NCBI RefSeq assembly: GCF_026212465.1
Contig: NC_080051.1
Span: 1,575,001 to 1,639,000 of the forward strand
Direction of reading: 5' to 3'
DNA length: 64,000 nt
Origin: Amaranthus tricolor
Lineage: Eukaryota > Streptophyta > Magnoliopsida > Caryophyllales > Amaranthaceae
Shown one piece after another: positions 1 to 9,900 of the stretch. How positions within the stretch are numbered: position 1 is the stretch's first letter; every line of letters starts with the position of its first letter. A program made the position numbers and the translations under genes. The notes under the pieces were generated by a model. It was not told where the DNA came from. It searched no databases and worked only from the letters and a program-made list of their open reading frames with translations.

Positions 1-1176
1 ACGAATGGACGATGAAGAATGAACAAAGATCAATGATCAATGAAGAATGAATGATGAAGAATTAACAAGGATCAATGATTAATGAAAAATGAACGATGAA
101 GAATGAACAAGCATCAATGATCAATGAAGATAGAATGATGAAGAATGAACAAGGATCAATGATCAATGACGAATGAACGATGAAGAATGAACAAGGATCA
201 ATGGTCAATGACGAATGAACGATGAAGAATGAACAAAGATCAATGATCAAAGAAGAATGAACGATGAAAAATGAAAAAGGATCAATGATCAATGAAGAAT
301 GAACGATAAAGAATGAACAAGGATTGATGGTCAATCACGAATGAACGATGAAGAATGAACAAGGATCAATGATCAATGAAGAATGAACGATGAAGAATGA
401 ACAAGGATCAATGATCAATGAAGAATGAACGATGAAGAATGAACAAGGATCAATGGTCAATGACGAATGAACGATGAAGAATGAACAAGGATCATTGATC
501 AATGAAGAATGAACGATTAAGAATGAACAAGGATCAATGATCAATGAAGAATGAACGATGAAAAATGAACAAGGATCAATGATCAATGAAGAATGAACAA
601 GGATCAATGATCAATAAAGAATGAACGATGAAGAATGAACAAGGATCAATGATCATCAATGACGAATGAATGATGAAGAATGAACAAAGATCAATGATCA
701 ATGAAGAATGAACGATGAAGAATGAATAAGGATCAATGATCAATGAAGAATGAACGATGAAGAATGAACAAGCATCAATGATCAATGAAGATAGAACGAT
801 GAAGAATGAACAAGGATCAATGATCAATGACGAATGAACGATGAAGAAAGAACAAGGATCAATGATCAATGAAGAATGAACGATGAAGAATGAACAAGGA
901 TTAATGGTCAATGACAAATGAACGATGAAGAATGAACAAGGATCAATGATCAATGACGAATGAACGATGAAGAATGAACAAGGATCAATGATCAATGAAG
1001 AATGAACGATGAAGAATGAACAAGGATCAATGATCAATGAAGAATGAACAAGGATCAATGATCAATAAAGAATGAACGATGAAGAATGAACAAGGATCAA
1101 TGATCAATGACGAATGAACGATGAAGAATAAACAAAGATGAATGATCAATGAAGAATGAATGATGAAGAATGAACA
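1..1176 (+). repeat. 42-bp satellite array, left edge
   Basis: Tandem 42-bp monomers with the purine-rich strand on +. A clean consensus monomer can be read at 7145-7186. The monomer divides into six 7-bp words: words 1 and 3 are GAATGAA, word 2 is CGATGAA, word 4 is CAAGGAT, word 5 is CAATGAT and word 6 is CAATGAA. This stretch holds a B-type higher-order block (markers: GATGGTCAATCACG near 334-346 and the 3-bp-longer ATCATCAATGACG near 651-664), then the left half of the A block that the retrotransposon interrupts. The array continues beyond the window. No gene is seen; the long minus-strand open frames are translations of the satellite. Confidence 0.95.
1172..1176. repeat. Target-site duplication GAACA, left, copy 1
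   Basis: The five bases GAACA directly abut the TG at 1177 and are repeated directly after the CA at 6917. A 5-bp duplication is the normal size for Ty3/gypsy integrase. The bases belong to the satellite words GAATGAA and CAAGGAT. Confidence 0.95.
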
Positions 1177-1864
1177 TGATGTAAATGCTAACTCAAGACT
1201 TCCTAAATGATTAAGGAAGGAGAAGGACAAAAGAAAAGAAAGAAGAAGTAATTTGGGCAGAATGTATATTTGAATGAAAATAGGACAACCAAAGCACAAG
1301 AACAAACTCAATGCAATAGTATTTAGGCTAGAGACAAGACAAACTCAATCTCCCCTAGTTTAATACTCAAGAACACACTCAAAGTATTAAAGAACTCTTG
1401 TTAACCTTGGACAAACACAAAGATAGGCAAGAAGAAAACACAAAGGTTGATTCATAAAACAAGTCTGAACTTTCATTCATGAATAGCTCTCTTTAAATAG
1501 AGTTACAACAGCAAAAGGAAGCTAAAAAGCAAGAGAAATTAAGGTGGGACGTCCAAGCATGGGGAACAAGCATTGGAACTCACAAAACAACATTAAATAG
1601 CCTCCAAAGCATGCATTAGGCTGATTTAAGTTGTTCCCTAAGCATGCAGTAGCTAATTAATCAGATTTAAGTGGTAAAAAGACTTTAAAAAACATAACTA
1701 AACTTGGACCTATCAAAGTGACGTCCAACCAATATATATATAGCTTCACTTAATCTTCAACCCAAGTTAGACATGTAACAAATTCAGATTTAAAAGGATT
1801 AAAACCAAGTACTTCAAGAACTAAAGCAATCGGCTCATGAGATAACGTATTTGATCTTGGATCA
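1177..1864 (-). repeat. 3' LTR (element sense), copy 1
   Basis: 688 bp, TGATGTAAATG...TTGGATCA on +, hence starting TGATCC and ending CATCA in element sense. It matches 6230-6917 apart from one base. Element-sense bases 1-115 encode the polyprotein C-terminus and stop (stop codon at 1750-1752). Only an LTR downstream of gag-pol can serve this coding role. Confidence 0.96.
1492..1499 (-). promoter_or_regulatory. TATA-like box TATTTAAA in 3' LTR
   Basis: Element-sense TATTTAAA, with the palindrome GGACGTCC at 1547-1554 about 48 bp upstream and a related TGACGTCC at 1719-1726. ACGT cores near a TATA box are common in plant promoters. This copy would drive transcription out of the element into the flanking satellite. 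It is a motif reading only, and an alternative TATA candidate (TATATATA) lies at about 1734-1742. Confidence 0.35.
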
Positions 1865-4800
1865 TTCTCTCCTTCTTTTGAAGAGTTTGTCCTCAAACTT
1901 GAATCATCCAAGTACGGTGACAAATCGCCCACATTAAAAGTAGCACTAACACCCATCAACTCATCAGGAAGTTCAATCTTGTATGCATTATCATTTACCC
2001 TCTCAAGTACTTTAAACGGACCATCAGAACGAGGCATGAGCTTGTTTTTGCGAAGCTTCGGAAATCTCTCTTTTCTCAAATGAAGCCAAACCAAATCCCC
2101 AGGGTTAAATATGCGTTGTTTCCTTTTTTTGTTTGCTCTCTCTTGGTATTTTTTAATCATCTCCTCAATTCTTTTCTTTACTTGCTCACAGGTTTTTTGA
2201 AAGGTTTCCACCCTCTTTTTTGCATCTTTTTCTACCATATTAGTTTTCAGCAAGGGAATCAAATCAACAGGCACAAATGGATTCACTCCATACACTACTT
2301 CAAAAGGAGAACGAGAAGTAGTTAAAGAATGAGCCCTATTGTAAGCAAACTCCGCATGGGCTAGTTTCATGTCCCAATCTTTCTGCGTTTTGCTCACAAG
2401 ACCACGTAACAAAGCACCCAAAGTTCTATTTGTCACCTCTGTTTGTCCATCAGTTTGGGGATGATGAGAGGTGCTAAATAGTAACTTGGTACCAACCAAC
2501 TTCCATAGGGTCCTCCAAAAGTGACTTAAAAACTTGGAGTCCCTATCCGAAACTATACTTCGAGGAATGCCATGTAGTTTGACAATTTCCTTGAAGTACA
2601 ATTCAGCCACTTTTACTGCATCATCTGTTTTATTACAAGCTACAAAATGAGCCATTTTGGAAAATCTATCTACCACCACCATAATGCTATCTCTACCCCT
2701 TTGAGTCCGTGGTAGCCCAACAATGAAATCCATGCTAACACTTTCCCAAGGAGAATCTGGAACAGGTAATGGAGTATAAAGCCCTTTTGTGAAATGCCCT
2801 TTTGACTTTTGACATGTAGCACATCTCTCCACAACTAAAGTAACATCCCTGATCATCCTTGGCCAATAGAAATGCTCACCAAGAATATCAAGAGTCTTTT
2901 GAATGCCAAAATGACCAGCCAATCCACCACTATGAACTTCTCTTACCAATAATTCACGAATGCCACTTTTAGGAACACACAACTTGTTACCTTTAAAAAG
3001 ATAACCATCTTGATCAACGTAATCTTTCGATGGCTTTGGAAATTCATTAGCAAAATCAGGATCATCTTTGTAATACTCCTTGAGTTGTTCAAAACCCAAA
3101 ACCTTAGCATCCACCATAGAAAGCAAGTATGCTCTTCGAGATAAAGCATCAGCTACAATATTACTTTTTCCATCTTTATATTTGGAGCTAAAGGTAAATG
3201 ATTGAAGAAATTCTACCCACTTTGCATGTCTTTTATTAAGTTTTTGTTGCCCATTTATGAATTTTAAAGCTTCATGATCAGAATGAAGAACAAAGGGTTT
3301 TGGTCTAAGGTAATGAGACCAATGATCAAGAGCTCTAACGATGGCATAAAATTCACGATCATAAGTAGAGTAATTCAATTTAGCCTCACTTAACTTCTCA
3401 CTAAAGAAACTTACTGGCTTCTTTTCTTGAATAAGGACAGCTCCTATTCCAACCCCACTTGCATCACACTCTACTTCAAACACGTTGTTAAAATCAGGGA
3501 GAACAAGTATAGGTGCATTGCAAAGCATGTATTTGACTTTATCAAAAGCCCTTTGAGCATTTTCAGTCCATTCAAATTCACCCTTTTTTGTTAACTCGGT
3601 AATGGGAGCCATAATAGAAGAGAAGTTTCTAATGAACCGCCTATAGAAAGAAGCAAGCCCATGAAAACTCCTTACCTCATGCACATTGGTTGGAGCCAAC
3701 CAAGACTTAACTGCCTTAACCTTTTCTGGATCTACTTGCACTCCTTCTCTAGTCACAATGTATCCCAAAAATGACACACTAGGGGTCATAAAAAAACACT
3801 TCTCAAGCTTTCCATACAACTTTACTTCCCTCAATTTTTCAAACAACCTCTTCAAATGCACCATATGGTCTTCATTGTTTTTACTATACACTAGAATATC
3901 ATCCAAGTAAACAACAACAAAATTATTAAGAAAAGGACGGAGAACCTCATTCATTAACCTCATGAAAGAACTTGGAGCATTGCAAAGCCCAAATGGCATC
4001 ACTAACCACTCATATAACCCTTGTTTTGTTTTAAAAGCAGTTTTCCATTCATCCCCTTCCCTTATTCTCATTTGATGATAACCACTCCTTAAATCTATTT
4101 TTGAAAAGACTAAGGCTCCACTTAATTCATCAAGCATATCTTGCAACCTAGGCATAGGAAAACGGTATTTGATGGTTATGTTATTTATGGATCTACTATC
4201 TACACACATTCTCCAAGTGCCATCTTTCTTAGGCACTAAAAGGGCAGGGACAGCACAAGGACTAAGACTTTCTCTCACGTAGCCCCTTTCAATCAACTCA
4301 CTCACTTGCCTCTCAAGCTCTTTACTTTCCTCGGGGTTACATCTATAAGCAGCTTTATTTGGCAAAGGTGCTCCAGGAATCAAGTCAATGGCGTGCTCAA
4401 TGCCTCTTATTGGTGGGAGGCCCTTGGGCAAGTCATTTGGAAATACATCTTTGTACTCTTCTAATAACTCATTTAAGGAAGATGAGTTATCACAAGAAGT
4501 ACTAATCTGATCTTTGGTCCTTAGAACCAAAGCATAACCACCACCATATTCATCCACTATTTTTTCAAACTCATTACATGTTACAAGATAGTTGCTTTTG
4601 TCTTTTTCTTTCTTAGCAACTTTAGGGGGTAAGGGAATTAATTTGACTTTTCTACCATCTTTTTTTGTTACAATATACTCATTACTTTTTCCTCTATGCT
4701 CCGAATTGTGATCAAATTGCCATGGTCTTCCAAGCAGCAAGTGACAAGCATCCATGGGAATTACATCGCACCATCTTTCATCTTCAAAGCCTCCAATAGA

Positions 4801-6144
4801 ATAAGAAACCAAAGCTTGCTTCCTCACCCTTATTCCAGTGCTATCATTCAACCAATTCAACTTGTAAGGTTCTTCATGATCTCTAGTAGCTAACTTCAGC
4901 TTACTCACAACTTCAGATGATATTACATCAGTTTGTGCACCACTATCAACTATAACATTGCAAGTATTCTCTCCAATTTTGCATCTAGTATGAAACAAAT
5001 TGTGGCGTTGCTTCAAATCAGCTTGTGGCTCACTAAATAGCACTTTTCGAACCACCATCATATTGTACTCATCTTCTGGTTGTATTTCCTCCTCATAATC
5101 ATCCTCCAAATCTTCCACTTCATTTGCCACAAAATTATACATTTTTTCCTCTTCATCCATAATAGCACACTGAGTAGATGTTAAAACAGCCTTGCTAGGA
5201 CATTCACTAGCAATATGTCCTCTTCCATGACATTTAAAACATTTCCTCCTTGTTGCAAGTTCACTAGGCGACACAACAGCCTTTTCTTTTGATTTTTCGC
5301 TTATAAAACTAGATGGGAAAGCCTTACTTTGAAAAGTACTCCCTTTTGAGTTGGAAGGAGTAAACTTCGAAATACCTTTGTAAGGAAACTTAGGCTTTTC
5401 CTTCTCTTTCTCTTCCTTGGATTGTGCTTCATATTTCAAAGCCAATTTGCAAACATCACTAAAAGAAGCATAATGAGTAACTTCCACTTTTCTACAAATA
5501 TTTTTGGACAGCCCTTTAATGAAACGAGCAATTTTAAAGGCTTCCTTCTCTTGCAAATCACAAATCAAACATAGTTTTTCAAACTCTCTAATGTATTCTT
5601 CCACACTCATCTCATTTTCTTGTGAAAGATGTGTAAGTTTCAAGTATTGCTCCTGCTCATACTCCTTACTCACCCATTTATCCCTCATCTTTTTTTTAAA
5701 TTTTTCCCAAGAGTCCATTTTATTTTTTCCTTCTCTTCTTCTATTTGCTTTAACATTTTCGTACCATAAGGCAGCAAGTTTAGTGAGTTTAAGAACAGCA
5801 AGCTTAAACTTCTTTTTATCATCATACTCCTTATATTCAAACACGGTTTCAATTTGCCTTAGCCAATCAAGAAATGATTCGCTATCATGACCTCCATCAA
5901 ATTCTGGAAGATCAATTCTAAGCCCCCTATCTTCATCAAAAGATTTATAATTATTTCCACTACTAGAATCCTCATTTTCAATCTCACCAATTTTTCTTGT
6001 AGCTTTTAAAAGTATATCAGCCATAGCATCCATTCTTGTATCTTGCTTTTGTTTTTCAATCTCACGCTCTTCATTTTTTTTCTCCATTCTTTCTAACCTC
6101 AAATTGATTGATCTCAATAGCTCAGCGAGGTTTTCTTCAGCCAT
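1750..6144 (-). CDS. Ty3/gypsy gag-pol polyprotein, copy 1 (1464 aa)
   Basis: Encodes the structural and enzymatic polyprotein that copies the element through reverse transcription in a cytoplasmic particle and integrates the DNA in the nucleus. Domains seen: N-terminal charged helix, about 15-40; gag, about 75-240; CCHC zinc knuckle C302/C305/H310/C315; aspartic protease DSGA at 400-403; reverse transcriptase, about 615-800, with YLDD at 746-749; RNase H with D894/E931/D956; integrase zinc finger H1071/H1078/C1108/C1111; integrase core D1139/D1200/E1236 (the DD35E spacing); and a GPF module with DGPF at 1374-1377. No catalytic residue is missing. Gag and pol share one frame, so no frameshift is needed. 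The start is the first ATG after a poly-A leader. Residues 1428-1464 are encoded by the 3' LTR, and the tail lacks a recognisable chromodomain. Copy 1 has Ile258. Confidence 0.97.
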   Translation of the reverse strand: MAEENLAELLRSINLRLERMEKKNEEREIEKQKQDTRMDAMADILLKATRKIGEIENEDSSSGNNYKSFDEDRGLRIDLPEFDGGHDSESFLDWLRQIETVFEYKEYDDKKKFKLAVLKLTKLAALWYENVKANRRREGKNKMDSWEKFKKKMRDKWVSKEYEQEQYLKLTHLSQENEMSVEEYIREFEKLCLICDLQEKEAFKIARFIKGLSKNICRKVEVTHYASFSDVCKLALKYEAQSKEEKEKEKPKFPYKGISKFTPSNSKGSTFQSKAFPSSFISEKSKEKAVVSPSELATRRKCFKCHGRGHIASECPSKAVLTSTQCAIMDEEEKMYNFVANEVEDLEDDYEEEIQPEDEYNMMVVRKVLFSEPQADLKQRHNLFHTRCKIGENTCNVIVDSGAQTDVISSEVVSKLKLATRDHEEPYKLNWLNDSTGIRVRKQALVSYSIGGFEDERWCDVIPMDACHLLLGRPWQFDHNSEHRGKSNEYIVTKKDGRKVKLIPLPPKVAKKEKDKSNYLVTCNEFEKIVDEYGGGYALVLRTKDQISTSCDNSSSLNELLEEYKDVFPNDLPKGLPPIRGIEHAIDLIPGAPLPNKAAYRCNPEESKELERQVSELIERGYVRESLSPCAVPALLVPKKDGTWRMCVDSRSINNITIKYRFPMPRLQDMLDELSGALVFSKIDLRSGYHQMRIREGDEWKTAFKTKQGLYEWLVMPFGLCNAPSSFMRLMNEVLRPFLNNFVVVYLDDILVYSKNNEDHMVHLKRLFEKLREVKLYGKLEKCFFMTPSVSFLGYIVTREGVQVDPEKVKAVKSWLAPTNVHEVRSFHGLASFYRRFIRNFSSIMAPITELTKKGEFEWTENAQRAFDKVKYMLCNAPILVLPDFNNVFEVECDASGVGIGAVLIQEKKPVSFFSEKLSEAKLNYSTYDREFYAIVRALDHWSHYLRPKPFVLHSDHEALKFINGQQKLNKRHAKWVEFLQSFTFSSKYKDGKSNIVADALSRRAYLLSMVDAKVLGFEQLKEYYKDDPDFANEFPKPSKDYVDQDGYLFKGNKLCVPKSGIRELLVREVHSGGLAGHFGIQKTLDILGEHFYWPRMIRDVTLVVERCATCQKSKGHFTKGLYTPLPVPDSPWESVSMDFIVGLPRTQRGRDSIMVVVDRFSKMAHFVACNKTDDAVKVAELYFKEIVKLHGIPRSIVSDRDSKFLSHFWRTLWKLVGTKLLFSTSHHPQTDGQTEVTNRTLGALLRGLVSKTQKDWDMKLAHAEFAYNRAHSLTTSRSPFEVVYGVNPFVPVDLIPLLKTNMVEKDAKKRVETFQKTCEQVKKRIEEMIKKYQERANKKRKQRIFNPGDLVWLHLRKERFPKLRKNKLMPRSDGPFKVLERVNDNAYKIELPDELMGVSATFNVGDLSPYLDDSSLRTNSSKEGENDPRSNTLSHEPIALVLEVLGFNPFKSEFVTCLTWVED
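1865..1879 (-). other. Polypurine tract, copy 1
   Basis: Element-sense AAAAGAAGGAGAGAA, all purine, directly abutting the 3' LTR start (TGATCC). It is the expected primer for plus-strand DNA synthesis. It is also translated as part of the SKEGEN stretch of the polyprotein (about residues 1422-1427), so it is under both coding and priming constraint. Confidence 0.92.
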
Positions 6145-6229
6145 AGTTTTTTTTTTTTTTTTTTGTGTTTATTTTGAATGAATTAACACTTTGAAACACT
6201 CTTTAAAATACCAAAGCTCTGATACCAAA
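6145..6229 (-). other. Short 5' leader with poly-A run, copy 1
   Basis: Only 85 bp separate the 5' LTR from the gag ATG. It contains the primer-binding site and an 18-base A run in element sense (T run at 6147-6164 on +), ending two bases before the ATG. The same run is 16 bases in copy 2. A homopolymer this close to the start codon could affect initiation, or simply be slippage-prone sequence. Confidence 0.8.
6216..6227 (-). other. Primer-binding site for tRNA-iMet, copy 1
   Basis: Element-sense TGGTATCAGAGC lies two bases inside the 5' LTR end. It is complementary to the 3' end of plant initiator-methionine tRNA, which would prime minus-strand synthesis. This is the commonest primer site in plant LTR retrotransposons. 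Confidence 0.95.
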
Positions 6230-6917
6230 TGATGTAAATGCTAACTCAAGACTTCCTAAATGATTAAGGAAGGAGAAGGACAAAAGAAAAGAAAGAAGAA
6301 GTAATTTGGGCAGAATGTATATTTGAATGAAAATAGGACAACCAAAGCACAAGAACAAACTCAATGCAATAGTATTTAGGCTAGAGACAAGACAAACTCA
6401 ATCTCCCCTAGTTTAATACTCAAGAACACACTCAAAGTATTAAAGAACTCTTGTTAACCTTGGACAAACACAAAGATAGGCAAGAAGAAAACACAAAGGT
6501 TGATTCATAAAACAAGTCTGAACTTTCATTCATGAATAGCTCTCTTTAAATAGAGTTACAACAGCAAAAGGAAGCTAAAAAGCAAGAGAAATTAAGGTGG
6601 GACGTCCAAGCATGGGGAACAAGCATTGGAACTCACAAAACAACATTAAATAGCCTCCAAAGCATGCATTAGGCTGATTTAAGTTGTTCCCTAAGCATGC
6701 AGTAGCTAATTAATCAGATTTAAGTGGTAAAAAGACTTTAAAAAACATAACTAAACTTGGACCTATCAAAGTGACGTCCAACCAATATATATGTAGCTTC
6801 ACTTAATCTTCAACCCAAGTTAGACATGTAACAAATTCAGATTTAAAAGGATTAAAACCAAGTACTTCAAGAACTAAAGCAATCGGCTCATGAGATAACG
6901 TATTTGATCTTGGATCA
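6230..6917 (-). repeat. 5' LTR (element sense), copy 1
   Basis: 688 bp, the partner of 1177-1864. It should carry the active promoter for the genomic RNA. The duplicated C-terminal coding segment (6803-6917) is present here too, but has no upstream gag-pol. The single LTR-LTR difference (G at 6792) falls in a TATA-rich stretch. Confidence 0.96.
6545..6552 (-). promoter_or_regulatory. Candidate element promoter TATA box, copy 1
   Basis: TATTTAAA in element sense inside the 5' LTR, about 365 bp from the LTR start, with ACGT-core motifs upstream at 6600-6607 (GGACGTCC) and 6772-6779. Transcription would start about 30 bp further along, in the 6510-6520 region. Motif-based only. Confidence 0.4.
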
Positions 6918-6922
6918 GAACA
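6918..6922. repeat. Target-site duplication GAACA, right, copy 1
   Basis: Directly follows the LTR terminal CA at 6917 and matches 1172-1176. Confidence 0.95.
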
Positions 6923-9900
6923 AGGAAGAATGAATGATGAAGAATGAACAAGCATCAATGATCAATGAAGATAGAACGATGAAGAACGAAGAAGGATCAA
7001 TGATCAATGACGAATGAACGATGAAGAATGAACAAGGATCAATGATCAATGAAGAATGAACGATGAAGAATGAACAAGGATAAATGATCAATGATCAATG
7101 AAGAAAGAACGATGAAGAATGAACAAGGATTAATGGTCAATGACGAATGAACGATGAAGAATGAACAAGGATCAATGATCAATGAAGAATGAACGATGAA
7201 GAATGAACAAGGATCAATGATCAATGAAGAATGAACGATGAAGAATGAACAAGGATCAATGATCAATGAAGAATGACCGATGAAGAAAGAACAAGGATCA
7301 ATGATCAATGAAGAATGAACGATGAAGAATGAACAAGGATCAATGATCAATGAAGAATGAACGATGAAGAATGAACAAGGATCAATGATCCATGAAGAAT
7401 GAACGATGAAGAATGAACAAGGATCAATGGTCAATGACGAATGAACGATGAAGAATGAACAAGGATCAATGATCAAAGAAGAATGAACAATGAAGAATGA
7501 ACAAGGATCAATGATCAATGAAGAATGAAAGATGAAGAATGAACAAGGATCAATGGTCAATGACGAATGAACGATGAAGAATGAACAAGGATCAATGATC
7601 AATGAAGAATGAACGATTAAGAATGAACAAGGATCAATGATCAATGAAGAATGAACGATGAAGAATGAACAAGGATCAATGATCAATGAAGAATGAACAA
7701 GGATCAATGATTAATAAAGAACGAACGATGAAGAATGAACAAGGATCAATGATCAATGACGAATGAACGATGAAGAATGAACAAAGATCAATGATCAATG
7801 AAGAATGAACGATGAAGAATTAACAAGGATCAATGATTAATGAAAAATGAACGATGAAGAATGAACAAGCATCAATGATCAATGAAGATAGAATGATGAA
7901 GATTGAACAAGGATCAATGATCAATGACGAATGAACGATGAAGAATGAACAAGGATCAATGGTCAATGACGAATGAACGATGAAGAATGAACAAAGATCA
8001 ATGATCAAAGAAGAATGAACGATGAAAAATGAACAAGGATCAATGATCAATGAAGAATGAACGATAAAGAATGAACAAGGATTGATGGTCAATCACGAAT
8101 GAACGATGAAGAATGAACAAGGATCAATGATCAATGAAGAATGAACGATGAAGAATGAACAAGGATCAATGATCAATGAAGAATGAACGATGAAGAATGA
8201 ACAAGGATCAATGGTCAATGACGAATGAACGATGAAGAATGAACAAGGATCATTGATCAATGAAGAATGAACGATTAAGAATGAACAAGGATCAATGATC
8301 AATGAAGAATGAACGATGAAAAATGAACAAGGATCAATGATCAATGAAGAATGAACAAGGATCAATGATCAATAAAGAATGAACGATGAAGAATGAACAA
8401 GGATCAATAATCATCAATGACGAATGAATGATGAAGAATGAACAAAGATCAATGATCAATGAAGAATGAACGATGAAGAATGAATAAGGATCAATGATCA
8501 ATGAAGAATGAACGATGAAGAATGAACAAGTATTAATGGTCAATGACGAATGAACGATGAAGAATGAACAAGGATCAATGATCAATGAAGAATGAACGAT
8601 TAAGAATGAACAAGGATCAATGATCAATGAATAATGAACGATGAAGAATGAACAAGGATCAATGATCAATGAAGAATGAACAAGGATCAATGATCAATAA
8701 AGAATGAACGATGAAGAATGAACAAGGATCAATGATCATCAATGACGAATGAACGATGAAGAATGAACAAAGATCAATGATCAATGAAGAATGAACGATG
8801 AAGAATGAACAAGGATCAATGATCAATGAAGAATGAACGATGAAGAATGAACAAGCATCAATGATCAATGAAGATAGAACGATGAAGAATGAACAAGGAT
8901 CAATGATCAATGACGAATGAACGATGAAGAAAGAACAAGGATCAATGTTCAATGAAGAATGAACGATGAAGAATGAACAAGGAATAATGGTCAATGACGA
9001 ATGAACGATGAAGAATGAACAAGGATCAATGATCAATGACAAATGAACGATGAAGAATGAACAAGGATCAATGATCAATGAAGAATGAACGATGAAGAAT
9101 AAACAAGGATTAATGGTCAATGACGAATGAACGATGAAGAATGAACAAGCATCAATGATCAATGAAGAATGAACGATGAAGAATGAACAAGGATCAATGA
9201 TCAATGAAGAATGAACGATGAAGAATGAACAAGGATCAATGGTCAATGACGAATGAACGATGAAGAGTGAACAAGGATCAATGATCAATGAAGAATGAAC
9301 GATGAAGAATGAACAAGGATCAATGATCAATGAAGAATGAACGATGAAGAATGAACAAGGATTAATGGTCAATGACGAATGAACGATGAAGAATGAACAA
9401 GGATAAATGATCAATGAAGAATGAACGATGAAGAATGAACAAGGATCAATGATCAATGAAGAATGAACGATGAAGAATGAACAAGGATCAATGATCAAAG
9501 AAGAATGAACAAGGATCAATGATCAATGAAGAATGAAAGATGAAGAATGAACAAGGATCAATGGTCAATGACGAATGAACGATGAAGAATGAACAAGGAT
9601 CAATGATCAATGAAGAATGAACGATTAAGAATGAACAAGGATCAATGATCAATGAAGAATGAACGATGAAGAATGAACAAGGATCAATGATCAATGAAGA
9701 ATGAACAAGGATCAATGATTAATAAAGAATGAACGATGAAGAATGAACAAGGATCAATGATCAATGACGAATGAACGATGAAGAATGAACAAAGATCAAT
9801 GATCAATGAAGAATGAACGATGAAGAATTAACAAGGATCAATGATTAATGAAAAATGAACGATGAAGAATGAACAAGCATCAATGATCAATGAAGATAGA

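Larger units (their letters stand above)
1177..6917 (-). mobile_element. Full-length Ty3/gypsy LTR retrotransposon, copy 1 (5741 bp)
   Basis: Complete element read on the minus strand. It has two 688-bp LTRs bounded by TG...CA, a perfect 5-bp target duplication, a tRNA-iMet primer-binding site, one uninterrupted 1464-codon gag-pol frame in the order gag-PR-RT-RH-INT, and a polypurine tract. RNase H before integrase defines Ty3/gypsy rather than Ty1/copia. The LTRs differ at one visible position (1739 versus 6792: TATATATATA versus TATATATGTA), so insertion was recent and the copy looks autonomous. The last codons lie in the 3' LTR and no chromodomain is visible, which suggests the CRM clade of plant chromoviruses; that placement is inference. 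No env-like frame is seen. Confidence 0.97.
1..8530. repeat. 12.5-kb-period segmental duplication, copy 1
   Basis: This segment (satellite, retrotransposon, satellite) recurs at 12516-21043. The offset is 12515 bp left of the retrotransposon's poly-T run and 12513 bp right of it, because the run is two bases shorter in the second copy. Shared private variants include GAATGGACG at position 3 and 12518, and ATAATCATCAATG near 8407 and 20920. Alignment breaks after 8530, where copy 1 reads AAGTATTAATGG and copy 2 reads AAGCATCAATG. The left boundary lies outside the window, so the true unit may be longer. Confidence 0.9.

Noticed and set aside
1..1176. Plant telomeric repeat, because of the 7-bp period
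   Set aside because: The plant telomere word is TTTAGGG; the heptad here is (C/G)AATGAA and no TTTAGGG tract is present.
1027..1311. 94-codon frame across the satellite/LTR boundary (also 13542-13826)
   Set aside because: Accidental fusion of satellite frame with the outer end of the LTR; duplicated only because the locus is duplicated.
1750..1910. A chromodomain at the integrase C-terminus
   Set aside because: After the GPF module there are only about 70 residues, with none of the aromatic-cage pattern I would expect; the tail instead runs into the LTR.
5504..5890. Plus-strand frames antisense to gag-pol (2080-2325, 3686-3910, 4696-4893, 5504-5890 and their copy 2 equivalents), and 2943-3149 on minus
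   Set aside because: They are shadows of the 1464-codon gag-pol frame, with low-complexity or meaningless translations and no independent start or domain signal.
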